From the NCBI RefSeq assembly GCF_019649055.1, contig NW_026570229.1:1240001-1304000 (forward strand): 64,000 nt of DNA, in the 5' to 3' direction. Under the pieces are notes generated by a model. That model was not told where the DNA came from. It did no database searches and was given only the letters and a program-made list of their open reading frames with translations. Positions 39,231 through 49,815 of this stretch are shown here, one piece after another. The translations under genes and the position numbers were made by a program. This DNA is from Paramacrobiotus metropolitanus. Its lineage: Eukaryota > Tardigrada > Eutardigrada > Parachela > Macrobiotidae. The stretch's first letter is position 1. Every line of letters starts with the position of its first letter.

Positions 39231-39749
39231 TTGGAATACTCATGCAGAGGCCATATCATAAAGTACTGAGAATATAATTAATGACTGAAATCAAGCGAAA
39301 CTGTTAAAACCAATGCGAAGTCATGTCCTGAAGGCAGATGCCAGATGGATATTACGATTATTAGCGACTTCCACATGTATGTTTACTTCTACTGTAGTTG
39401 TGCCGTACTTCAATATTATTATTTCGATATACAACAGTACTCAAATGACCACTTATGCGTTTATACTTGTTAAATCACGACGTTACGTCGGATAAATGCC
39501 GGATAAAATTTGTAATTTTTATGACAGTGTGCAGCATCAGAGCGGAAGCAATCGAAGCACTCGTGTGATTGACGCCACTGCACTTTTTCTGCTGTTATAC
39601 TTCTAGGTAAACCGGATATTGCCTTGAAGTAATATTTCGCTCGTTATTAATAACTCGTTTTTAAAGTTATTGTGTACCAGCCTTGCGGTTCAGCATCCGT
39701 TAAGGTGTCGTGTTGTGCCGACTGCCGGTAACACAATCGGCAATAACTA

Positions 39750-39921
39750 CCATTACCAGTACCAGTACCATTACGTGATACCACTAACACAACCAGTACC
39801 ATTACCAGTAACAGTACCATTTTTACTACCAGTACCAGTACCAGTACCACTATATTGTACCACTACCAGTAACACTACCACTACCACTACCATTACCAGT
39901 AACATTCATTAGTATTACCCC
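39750..39921 (-). repeat. Right inverted repeat of the 4.6-kb transposon
   Basis: Complement of the left repeat with a few substitutions and one small length difference in the GGTACTGGTAGT units; it ends in CATTAGTATTACCCC just before the target repeat. Confidence 0.9.
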
Positions 39922-39956
39922 GCGACGTAGTACCCAAAATTTGCAGATGCTTTATG

Positions 39957-40107
39957 TGATTTATATATATGATATATATATGATTTATTGATCGAATACA
40001 AAGATATATATATGATGATTTATTGATTTATTTATTGATCGAATACATTATATATATGATTTATTTATTTATGAATTATATATATGATTTATTGATCGAA
40101 TACAAAG
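39957..40107. repeat. AT-rich tandem repeat
   Basis: Imperfect copies of GATTTATTGATCGAATACAA separated by TATATATATGA runs, just outside the right inverted repeat of the 4.6-kb transposon. Confidence 0.85.
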
Positions 40108-40194
40108 ACAAGCTTACATTTCACAAAAGAAACAAATCATCGTAATATTTGTATTAACACACAGCAGAAACATGCGGCCGGATAATTACAGAGG

Positions 40195-40262
40195 TAATTT
40201 GGTCCAAATGCGGCTAATTTGGTCCAAATTAGCCGATGTCGGTGCCGTTCCCAAGATGGATG
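40195..40262 (-). pseudogene. 3' tail of another non-LTR copy
   Basis: On the minus strand the segment matches the last ~25 codons and stop of the element at 37297 (the ...SILGTAPTSANLDQ-like frame ending in TAA after CCTCTG). Only the extreme 3' end is present, as expected for a severely 5'-truncated insertion. It has an internal near-duplicate TAATTTGGTCCAAAT. Confidence 0.5.
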
Positions 40263-40464
40263 CACATTGTCATGTTCAAAAGGCCATAAAAATAAAAATC
40301 ATGTTCAAAGCAAAGTATTCATAATGTTATGAAAATAGATTAAATAACTAAAAAAATTGATTAGTTACTGCCATAACGTCATGCTGATTGAAAAAAATCC
40401 AGTAAATTATTATTTCATGTACTGATGTAAACTTAAGCCTCATATCACCTGTAAAGACCAAGTA

Positions 40465-42926
40465 TTAATTTTTGAGTTTTTCACACTCTTTAGCCGTCTC
40501 GTCCAGCGCTTTACGCTGCACTGTGTTGACGCAAAAGTTAATGACGGCATTGGCAGCATTTTCCATTCGAGTCAAAATTTTAAGAAGCGCTTCCCGCGTA
40601 CAGACATACGAACTCGGTAAACCCGCCAGTGAGCCGATGAGGGGCACCAACTTTATCGCCTCTCTAGCAATCGCAAAAGGTCTTTCTTTTTCTTGATATA
40701 CCAAGTCCTTCATCAAGGAACCGGAAAGGTTGTCTTTGTCTAGTGCTGACCAGTCAGGCAGTTCAAGATGCACCACTACTTCTTTTTGCAATAACTGAAC
40801 GTCAATTTCATGGACATCAGCTGTCTTTGTCAGCGACTCCAGATCCAGTCCCATCTGGTGCAGGTAGAATATGAACTGCGTGCGAATTAGTTGTAGGTCC
40901 ATCAGGGAAGACAGTCCTGCAACATTTTGCTAGTATCGTGGTAAAAGTAACATGGACTGCCTAGTACCGATATTCAGGAAAGTGGGAAATCAATAAATTT
41001 AAGCAGACTCACTACAAAGCGGACGATTATTCACATCTATCATCTGCATTTTCGAATTTTACACATAATTTACATAGTTGAATGTAATCATTTTGTGATT
41101 ACGACCTGACTTCACAATGGATTTTGCGACGTGGCAGTAATGCCGGCTTGTAAAGAAACTGAATTTTTATTGATGTTTACAATCGCGCCATAACAGTTAA
41201 GAGGTACAGTAGTTTCCCGTCAGATCAGCGTAAAGGTCGACAAATGTTTTAGTACGTAGTCAAAAATCTTAGTAGTCAAAAAAGGGGAGAAATTTGAACA
41301 AAACGTTTGATGATGGCAATGGGAGCTTTTGCTGAGCACAGAGGAGGTGTGCATTTGCAATGGTGAGGCCGGATGATGACATCAGTTCGTGTACAGTGAA
41401 ACCTCATCGTACGTACACCCCGAAGAAACGTACACCCCTCTATTGCGTACGAGAAATGCTGTACCGAATTACGCCGTAGACTAAAGTACAGGGGGGAACC
41501 TCTACGTAACGTACACCTCAGCGTTGCGTACACGTACACTTATTCTCTGTACCGCATGAGCACTGAACTGTACGCAGTCACCTCGTGGATGCGTACACCG
41601 CTTTTTCGGAACTGGAGATTTTAAACTTTTGAATGGTAAAGTTGTGAAAATCCAAAGAAGCGAAAACTTTACTCAAAATTGCTAGATTTTTGTATCCTAA
41701 GTAATGTTTTAATAATCTTTTCTGTTAAAAGTGTGTGAGAGAATTGTTCTCGTCTGTTTACATACGCACAGACTGATGTAAATTCGTATGTAAACTAATG
41801 AAATCCGTGTATTTTTATGGTTCCATGCATTGCGCAGTGCGCAGAGTATTTCGTAGTGGGGCAGTGCCCCTAGGTCTGCAGTAACCCCCCAGGGGGGCTG
41901 GGGGTAGCTAATTTGAATTCCGTACACCCCTGAATTGCGTACGAAATTTTCCGTACGGAGGTGTACGTATTTCAGAGGTTTCACTGTAATGCAACTGATT
42001 CTTTTCATTACATTAAATTTGTCTGAGTGAGATAATGACGCACATTCACTTGCACATTTGCACTCACCGGGCAGAGGGTGCAATCCAAAAATACCCGAAG
42101 CCAAAGAAACCATCCACACTCGGCTTTTCAGGTATTCCGCCTTTTCTTGGATGACCTTCTTGCTTAACATACCCATGGGGTTCAAGGAGTATAGGAATGT
42201 CTCTCGTTTTAGCTCGGGCAGTGCACCCACGAGCCTTTGCTGCAGTTTGGCCATATCATACTTGCCGGGTACATGACTGTCAATAAGAAAGACATTCCCC
42301 GTTTCCCTTTCCTGCAATCCGAGCTTTGCAATTATGTCGCTTCTGACATGCTCCAGAATTTCGTCATCCGACTTCTCCTTTGATATTCGAGGATAAGAAT
42401 TGCGCTGGTTTTGTACATCAATGCCGCTTTTTGTGCGAACAAAAAAGAACTTCTTGCCTCGTTTCTTAGCTTGCTCGCTTAACCAGAGGTCACTCTCTGA
42501 AAAGCGAGAGCAGGATAGTATGAAGTAGAAATCATAGCGGATGAAATTAATTTTTTCAAGATATGAGTCTCGTGGGAAGCTTGGTGTGCCCACTCCCGGC
42601 AAATCCCAGTACAACAACAGTTTGTTGTCGGGATGAGGGTATGATCGTATAGTGGCTGTGGTCTCCGTGATCCCAACAGCTGCGCTTCCTTCATCCTCTG
42701 CGGTTACATTACGGCTACAATTAATGTAGCTTGATTTTCCAGCGCCGCTCTGACCGATGATGGCAATATTTAGAGGAACAGTTTTCCATCGCTCATTGCG
42801 TTCATGCAGAAGTTTAGCGAAACCGGCTGTTCCTCCTTTTCGAAATATTTCCTCGACTTCTTTTTGTTCCTCATCGCCAAGGAATCCGATTGGCACTTGA
42901 TGGTTATCATCCGTGATTCCCGCCAT
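40465..42926 (-). CDS. IRG-family (immunity-related) GTPase, two exons
   Basis: Exon 1 is 42926-42068 and exon 2 is 40916-40465; the intron (GTGAGT...GCAG, 1151 bp) splits a glycine codon. The protein is 436 aa, close to typical single IRGs. Order: N-terminal helix with GFAKLLHERNERW; G1 GQSGAGKSS (~60); switch region VGITETTATI; G3 DLPGVG; the IRG signature FPRDSYLEKINF; helices SESDLWLSEQAKKRGKKFFF; G4-like RTKSGID; then a helical domain continued in exon 2. G4 lacks the Asp of TKxD at its usual place. IRGs are dynamin-like immune GTPases that attack pathogen vacuoles in vertebrates; the role here is inferred. The intron houses a MITE. The neighbouring paralogues share the intron position. 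Confidence 0.85.
41394..41986. mobile_element. Tigger/pogo-like MITE in the IRG intron
   Basis: 593 bp flanked by TA on both sides (41392-41393 and 41987-41988). It starts CAGTGAAACCTC and ends with the complement GAGGTTTCACTG, a terminus typical of the pogo/Tigger branch of Tc1/mariner. Inside are further inverted GTACACC/GGTGTAC phrases. No transposase frame. Confidence 0.85.
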
Positions 42927-44376
42927 TGCCAAGGAATTAATCGATTATGGTTCGAAATTAAAGTTCTGCAGAACACTGGGTCACCCGTCTTGCGTGTGTT
43001 TGAACCTTGAAACAGCAGTTACGCTCCAGTAGACAGCATTCCAAATATTTGTAAGTGGTTGCTTAATGTTAATCAAGCAAACAAAAAAGTTTTATTTCTT
43101 CACTGTTTTAGTCGGCTTACTGCGCAACATAATTCATCGGTAGACTGAAGATGTTTGAGCTTTGTCTTCGAGCGCCTTTTGTCATGGCACTTTCACCAAT
43201 CAGCAATTTTATTGCTTCGTTGTGAAGAAAATATCGGTCTCTTTCAGCTTTAAAGCGGCCAAGATAAAAATAATAATTAATCTAACCATTGTTTCCAGTA
43301 GATTAGAGGTAAAACAGCGAAGCCGACATTGCGTGACCTGTAAGCGGCTTCTTGGATCCGTGAAGACAGTTTTACAGTACTTTCATCTACCTAAGCGCTA
43401 GTGGCAACGACCTACAGAAATTACTATTATGGTCGGTATCTTATCAGGCTATGGATTTGATTTCTTAGGATTCGGAACTTCTGATCGACCATGTGTCCAT
43501 TATTGCATACCCTGTTCTGGTCTGTTATGGCTCAAACTTTAAAGCAACCTAAAGCACCTGCACGACCTATTTAGTTCCACAATCATATTTTATAATAAAA
43601 ATTAGAGAAACATAAAATTGAAAGCGTAAACGTCGCATAACAATAAAGATAAACAGGGTAATTCCTTGATTTTTGAATTCTCTTAGTTCTTCTTTTTGAT
43701 TGTACTGATCGTTAAAGAAGACCATTATATTGTGCTTTCCATTGATTTGGTTCTTGAGTAAATAATGTAAACGTACAGCTATATAGTGACTCTAACAATA
43801 ACGTCATGTTCTAGGGCCCTGCATTTTGAATTATGACCGAAGGCGAATAATCATTAATATTGTGGCCCAAACTCCATAGTTTTTAGGTATAATATGTTGC
43901 CTAAAATTTCTGTGACCGATGGGAGTCACCGTACTGTGTGAAGATAAACAAAATTTGGCTGCAGCAAGAATGGGCTATCTGGAAGCACCGTCTCATCGTT
44001 AAGAACAGTGCTGAGGTCCGAGAGTTAAAAATTATGAATTTTATGTCACCAGTCCGTTGCACAGGCATGACCTTTTAGGATGTTTTATTTTTATGATAGT
44101 TATGCAATCATTACACATTTTATTATAATAACTGCAACACTGTTAATAGGTGAATGAAGTATGAACTTTAGATACTGATAATAAGCTTAGGTTATTTTGG
44201 TTTCGCTACAAGCCGTTAACATGCAGCTTTATTTGACAACGACAAGAATAGTCGTACTAGTATATTTATGTTGCTTTTTTATACTGGAGTCATATACGAT
44301 GTGATTGATGGACCGCAGTTTTATTTTAGCGATCATAGCTAAGAATGTGTTATGGCATTACGCTCTCTTAATTTCG
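42927..44376. other. Intergenic region between IRG genes
   Basis: AT-rich; no coding frame, RNA gene or repeat that I can support. Confidence 0.5.
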
Positions 44377-46240
44377 TTATTTCTCTCCCGAAGCCGGCTT
44401 CTTATTTCTAAGTTCTTCACAATCTTTGCGCGTCTCCTCGAGCGCCTTCCGGTGGACCGTGCTAACACAAATGTCAATAACTTGGTTAGCGGCATTGTCC
44501 ATTTTATCCAGAATGGTATACAAGGCTTGGCGCGTCAACAGATACGAAATCGGTGCAGCAATCAGTGATCCGATAATCGGGATAAATTTCAGTGCCTCTT
44601 CCACAATTTGCCCAGATGTTTGGTACGCCAGTTCTTTACAAAGAGAAAATATGAGATCTTTTGTTACCAGGCTCGGCAGGCAGGAAGCCACTGCTTTCTC
44701 CAACAGGTGGACATCTACTCCATGAGACGCGGCTGTTGCGGCCAGTGATGCTGGGTCCAGTCCCAGCTGGTGTTTGTAGAATGAACACTCGGTAAAAACC
44801 AGGGTTAAGTCAATTGCAGCTGATGCTCCTGTAACAATTATAAAAATACGAGTATGTTTCCTATGTCAAGTGTCTGATGATCAGGAGTACATGCGCAGTC
44901 TGAGCTCTGAAGTTCCTTTCAATTTCCCTGTGACACATATTACACGTCAATCATGCCTTTAATCTTGTAAGATGAACTGTTTAAGTAGGCGGTTCTACAT
45001 AATATTATTACATTGCCGATAGACCCCATTGATAAGCTAGTAGTATGTAAACTTTCTTCACGATTTTAAAGTCCGCTGCCGTTAGGATGACTGCAACAGA
45101 GTTTGTAAGGTCTACATACTGTATAGTCCAATTAGTATAATAATTATTATGATTATACTAACTAGATTATGACCAGGGACGGTTAGCCCTCTTGGTTTGA
45201 GAATTACAGATTATAAAGGTCAACAGTTTTGTGGCTACCTGGGTGTGACCTATAATTAGTACCAAAAGCAGCACGTAATTCTGTCATTTAGTTATTTTAG
45301 TTATTTACGCCACCATAAACCCTCAACAACGTTACGCTTTGCAGTTAAACAGTATAAAAGGTGTTGCAGCAAACTCACCCGGTATAGGGATTAAACCAGT
45401 TATACCAGAAGTTAGAGCGATCATCCATATGCGATTTTTAAGGCTTTCCACCTTTTCTTGAAGGATTTTCTTGCTCAGCATACCCATGGGACTCAAAGAG
45501 TATAAGAACGCTTCTCGTTTTAATTCCGGCAGAGCACTCAGAAGTCTATCCTGCAGTTTCCAGAACTCGAATTTCTCCTTCTTGTAGCTGTCAATTAAAA
45601 AGACATAATCCCTCTGTGCTGGCTCCAAATTTAACTTGGCAATAATGTCGTTTCGGACTTGCTGAAGAATATCATCGTCCGACCTGTCCTTGGATCCTTT
45701 AGGATGCGATTTGCGCTGGTTTTTTACATCGATGCCGCTCTTGGTCCGCACGAAGAAAAATTTCTTGCCATGTTTCTTGATTTCTTCGCCTAACCACAGG
45801 TCATTATCTGAGAAGCGGGTGCTGGACAGTAGTAAATAGAAATCGTAGCGGGTGAAATTGATCTTTTCCAGATAGGTCCCTCGTGGAAAATTAGGGGTGC
45901 CCACGCCCGGCAGCTCCCAGTACAACAGCAGGTGATTGTCTGGATGTGCGTAGGATTTGATAGCCGATGTTGTCTCCGTGATCCCGACGGCTGCGCCTCC
46001 TTCGTCCTCCGCTGTAATGTTACGGCTGCAGTTAATGTAGCTAGACTTCCCCGCGCCACTTTGGCCGATAACGGCAATATTCAGTGGAACAGTCTTCCAG
46101 CGATCATTGCGGTCCTGTAATAACTTAGCGAAGCCGGCTGCTCCACCTGACCGGTACACTTCCTCGATTTCTTTTGCATCTTCCTCGGGAAGATGACCGA
46201 ATGTCGCTTTTAAATTAGGATCCGTGGTACTGACCGCCAT
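44377..46240 (-). CDS. IRG-family (immunity-related) GTPase, two exons
   Basis: Exon 1 is 46240-45379 and exon 2 is 44828-44377, joined across a 550-bp intron (GTGAGT...ACAG) at the same glycine codon as in the paralogues; 437 aa. Motifs: GFAKLLQDRNDRWKTVPLN, G1 GQSGAGKSS, switch VGITETTSAI, G3 ELPGVG (Glu where its sister has Asp), FPRGTYLEKINF, the DNDLWLGEEIKKHGKKFFF helix, G4-like RTKSGID, then FLIDSYKKEKFEFWKLQDRL and the C-terminal helical bundle. The true ATG at 46240 follows a GTG in frame. About 70 percent of residues look identical to the 42926 gene over exon 1, so they are recent tandem duplicates. The Asp-to-Glu change in G3 and the altered G4 could change nucleotide handling. Confidence 0.85.
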
Positions 46241-46249
46241 GATTAACAC

Positions 46250-47229
46250 CCAATCGAGTTGTTAATGAAAGTTATAATCAGCCGGCAAATGAAGCAGCGA
46301 AGCGCAGCGTACTCTGTGATTTGTAAAAATACCAGCTGAACGCTTCACCGGAAATACTAATCACACGTTCCTATTGTGAACTAAAATTTATTGTATGCTT
46401 ATCAGGCATTTAATTTATTACAAACATCGAAGAATGCTGCCGCAATTGACTTAAAATCTGCGTGGCCGACTAAAGCGAGCCGCACAAACGTGTGCTGTGA
46501 TGTGCAGTCAGAGCAGATAAAGTAGCCGTACGAACACTGTGTACATTTTGTTAAACTTTCTTGTTTGCAGCTCGCAGTCGTTTATCTCGCCGCTTCCTGA
46601 CTCAAGGTGACCTTTCCAACATGTCTGTCGTAAAACAATTTAATGATAAGTAAATACAGAGTATAAAAGTGCGCCTTTGTTCTCCTAAAGCAGTGATAGC
46701 AGATGCAAATACTGCAGCGCCAAAGTTGGAAGAAACAATGGCAAGGCCTGGATCGACTTCCGTGATGACGGCTTCTTTGATGCAGCGAATGTGCTTACTA
46801 ATGATCAGATCCGTGTTAAGTTGTTAACGACGGTACCACATACAATCCAGTGTCGTATAACATCTCGACGAGACCGGGGATTATAATTAATTTCAAGCAG
46901 AGGCAGAGCGCAAGGAGCGCTCAGAAAGGTGGCCACTACACCGCAATTTATTGGCGGTAGTCACCCAAATAACAGCGACTGAAAAAGCTGATACACTGCT
47001 TGAAATTAAAATTTGGACAGTAAAATCTTTGCTCCCTCACGGGTTGATAGGTAACATACATTATTAAACGTAATGGTACTCGTATATTTTGAGAAGCATT
47101 CACAACATAAGATCTGAAGTAAAAGCGACTTCAAAGTAAAGCGTGAATTATTGTGCTGAAAAGACCAAGCTGCTAGTTCCGTAAAATATCCAAAAGATCC
47201 AGAAAAATAATTGCATATATAAATATAAA
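46250..47229. other. Intergenic region
   Basis: Nothing recognised; no long frames, no clear repeats. Confidence 0.5.
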
Positions 47230-47322
47230 TCACAAAGCTGGCCCTCTCTTTAGTAGCTGCTGTAACCGTTCGCTTGCCGGAGAACGGAACGTGGTGAACG
47301 CTCCCGGATATACCGGAAGCGT
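47230..47322 (-). pseudogene. C-terminal fragment of the charged-protein gene at 61372
   Basis: On the minus strand, YPGAFTTFRSPASERLQQLL and a short tail up to TGA match the C-terminus of the 61372-62370 protein (YPEAFTTFRSPARDRLRQRL). The similarity extends past the stop into TGATTTATATT. Upstream of the matching 30 codons the sequence is unrelated, so only the 3' end was duplicated or kept. Confidence 0.8.
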
Positions 47323-47571
47323 TCTGCTTTTTCTCTTAAAATGCGTAAAAACGCCGGTATAGAGTTTTGTGCTGCAAAACGACCGGCGTACTGGCCCGAA
47401 CGAAAACGACACACGAAGGCATTCGCTTGATTTGAAGAATCAAATCATCGAAAAGCTACTTGTTCCATTGACCGGAGCGGTACACCGGCCGCTTCGTACG
47501 GTAACGTGGGAGCGAAAACCTGGCCCGCGCAATGCCCGAAAAATATTCTCCTGCACTCTACTTCACCTACT

Positions 47572-48173
47572 CGTAGAGACCGTCAAGTGGCCACCTATGT
47601 TATGTGAATGGGTGACATACGTTCAAGTGGCCAGGCCCTGATTAGTTTGCTCCAGAGCCAATTTTCTTTCGGTTGTTTAGTATAGCATGTTAAACACAGC
47701 TTTCTCTTATCAGAGTACATGAAAATTTTGGAATCGAATGAACCGTTTTTTGTTGTTAATGTTGTAAAAACCAGTGACGAAACTACGAAGCCACGCCACA
47801 CGAGCCAATACACTACAGAAAATTTACTGCAGTGATGACCGCATATGTTCAATGGATTCACAAATTCACAAATCTGTTTTTGTCGCACGCATTTTTGCAC
47901 ACTTGAGGGAGTTTCAGCTGTACTGTAATTAAAACTGTATGAGGAACAAGCAAAGGCCTGTGAATAATGTTTTCGTTGCAACCGCACATGTGCGGTTGTC
48001 ACTGCAGTATTTTCGGTTCTACCGATTTCAAAATTTTCAAGTACTTTAAAAATAGAAAGCTGTACCAAAAAAAGCAAAAGAAAATCGGTTCTGCAGCAAA
48101 ATAATCAAGCCTGGCCACTTGAAGGTATGTCGTCCATTCACTTAACATAGGTGGCCACTTGAAGGTCTCTACG
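47572..48173. mobile_element. MITE with long inverted repeats (~600 bp)
   Basis: The left arm from 47572 (CGTAGAGACC, then CAAGTGGCCACCTATGTTA) is repeated inverted at ~48060-48173 over more than 100 bp, including CAAGTGGCCAGGC and CCGATTTTCTTT-like phrases. The interior has no supportable gene. Target duplication not resolved. Confidence 0.8.
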
Positions 48174-48179
48174 GGTAAC

Positions 48180-49420
48180 CTATCTGCTCGCAAAAAAACA
48201 TCGGCTCTTTCACGACCTTTATTTCCCGGAATATTGAAGGTCCTTGGTTTGGGGTGGCCAGACTTCGTGTTCCTCAAGCCGCGCAGTGCCGTGACAAAGT
48301 TGTGGCAAAGAACAAGTTGTGGTTGTTTTATGGAACATATACGTTAAAAAATATCCATTGTAGTGGTTAAAGTTGTATTTCCGCCGATTTTGCCCAACTA
48401 GCAAGCTGATCTGTTAAAGATGATGATCACAACTAGTCAACTACCATACGTGGGTCCACAAAACATTTCTGGTACAATCGGCGCAGCTCTCGCCAATGTG
48501 CCCAGCGATTACACCATTTTGACGAACCAACTGAGTTATTCTTTTCTGGAATGCTGCATGAATCAGAAGGTTCTATCAAGAAAACAACAACTGCGTGAGC
48601 TTTTCCACCCCGAACGGAAGCAGCGTAAGAGGATGACGCTACCGTCACTTCCGTCTCCGGATTGCCGTGCATATGTGCAAGATCAAGACTAAGACGATAC
48701 AATCCGTTTCCTTACTAGTTGGTACACATCAGTGTTATGGGTCATTTGACTATGGCAAATTGAGAGATCTTGCACAGATAGCAATGATCTCCAAGTATCT
48801 AGTTCTAGATCTTTATTACCACGAACAGAAAAAATTGCATACACCAATGCCAGAATCCCAGACCGAATTAACAAAAACCACTGCTATCATCGGAAAGCCC
48901 ATGTTCTAAAACGCGGCCAGAGGGTGTTCGTTTTTTTCGAAAATGCATTCAAGCGACCAAACAAATCACCTCCAAAAGCCGGGTCTGCCATGTAAAGTTA
49001 AAGTTCATCCATACTTAAGAATACTGTGTTTATACTTACGAAATTACTGTTGCTACGTTAAAAATATTAGGTTTGAAAATAAGTGACCTCAAAGAAGACA
49101 AATATTCGGTTAATCCCATAAGGGATTAATTGGGTCTTATGGGATTGAATATTGATTACCCCTTTCTAATTGTCGAACGTAAGAAAATGCGTAAAACGTA
49201 AAACATTTCCACCTTACTGTTAACCATTTCGGGGAAACGTCGAAAATATTACGCTGATCAGAAGTCTTTCAATCAGAAAATCGCTGACAAAAATCTGCAT
49301 CATGTACCCAGACAGGCATTCAAATCGTGAAATGCAATTGTGCAAAATATAGTACGAATCACTACGAGGTAATTAGTACTCATTTCACTGACCAAACACA
49401 CAAGATACTCGTAATTACAC
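48180..49420. other. Intergenic region
   Basis: Open frames of 80-90 codons occur at 48420-48909 but have no recognisable domain, leader or coding bias. I do not call a gene. Confidence 0.5.
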
Positions 49421-49560
49421 TGAATGAGTGACCAAACTACCACCGCTACCTAGTGCACGCTTCCCGTTGGGTGAATGAGTGACCAAACTACCACTGCTAC
49501 CTAGTGCACACTTCCCGTTAGGTGAATGAGTGACCAAACTACCACTACTATCTGCTATCT
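49421..49560. repeat. Tandem repeat, ~51-bp unit
   Basis: Three copies beginning TGAATGAGTGACCAAACTAC; the last decays into TACCACTGCTATCTGC repeats. It lies ~150 bp upstream of a TATA box. Confidence 0.85.
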
Positions 49561-49712
49561 ACCACTGCTATCTGCTGTTATCTGCTACCACGTATACGGT
49601 ATACCTATACAGATCCACTGAGGACCACAAGAAATGCGGAGGCGAAGCCGACGTCATTTCTTGTATATCAATATGACCGGATACCAGTGTTGAGTCTGTT
49701 GACCCAGCACGG

Positions 49713-49720
49713 TATATAAG
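49713..49720 (+). promoter_or_regulatory. TATA box of the split peptide gene
   Basis: TATATAAG, 103 bp upstream of the first ATG (49816). The intact relatives have TATA-like boxes at comparable distances. Confidence 0.6.
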
Positions 49721-49815
49721 CACCGCTATATTCTATCGGGAATGTTATTAATCTATTTTATTTGTCTGTAGAATTTCGAGTATTGGATAATCCGTTATTT
49801 GCTGAATATTAACTT

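Larger units (their letters stand above)
35322..39921. mobile_element. 4.6-kb DNA transposon with minisatellite inverted repeats and 8-bp TSD
   Basis: Exactly bounded: the 8-bp direct repeat GCGACGTA (35314-35321 and 39922-39929) flanks an element that starts GGGGTAATACTAATGAATG and ends with its complement. The inverted repeats are ~165-170 bp and made largely of GGTACTGGTAGT-type 6-bp units. Inside are an unknown two-exon gene (35913-36855, +) and a nested non-LTR retrotransposon fragment (37297-39230, -). The 8-bp duplication is seen in hAT, P, Merlin and a few other superfamilies; the GGGG terminus and the internal protein do not settle which one. Confidence 0.85.

Noticed and set aside
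39957-40107. CRISPR-like array
   Set aside because: Repeat units vary in length, are AT-rich and lack unique spacers; this is animal minisatellite DNA.
41709-42060. Long C-terminal extension of the second IRG protein
   Set aside because: This is readthrough of the exon into the intron and MITE; the conserved GTGAGT donor at 42067 and the matching second exon in three paralogues show where the exon ends.
48420-48909. Two overlapping 80-90-codon plus-strand ORFs
   Set aside because: No domain, leader, splice context or coding bias; the length is within chance.
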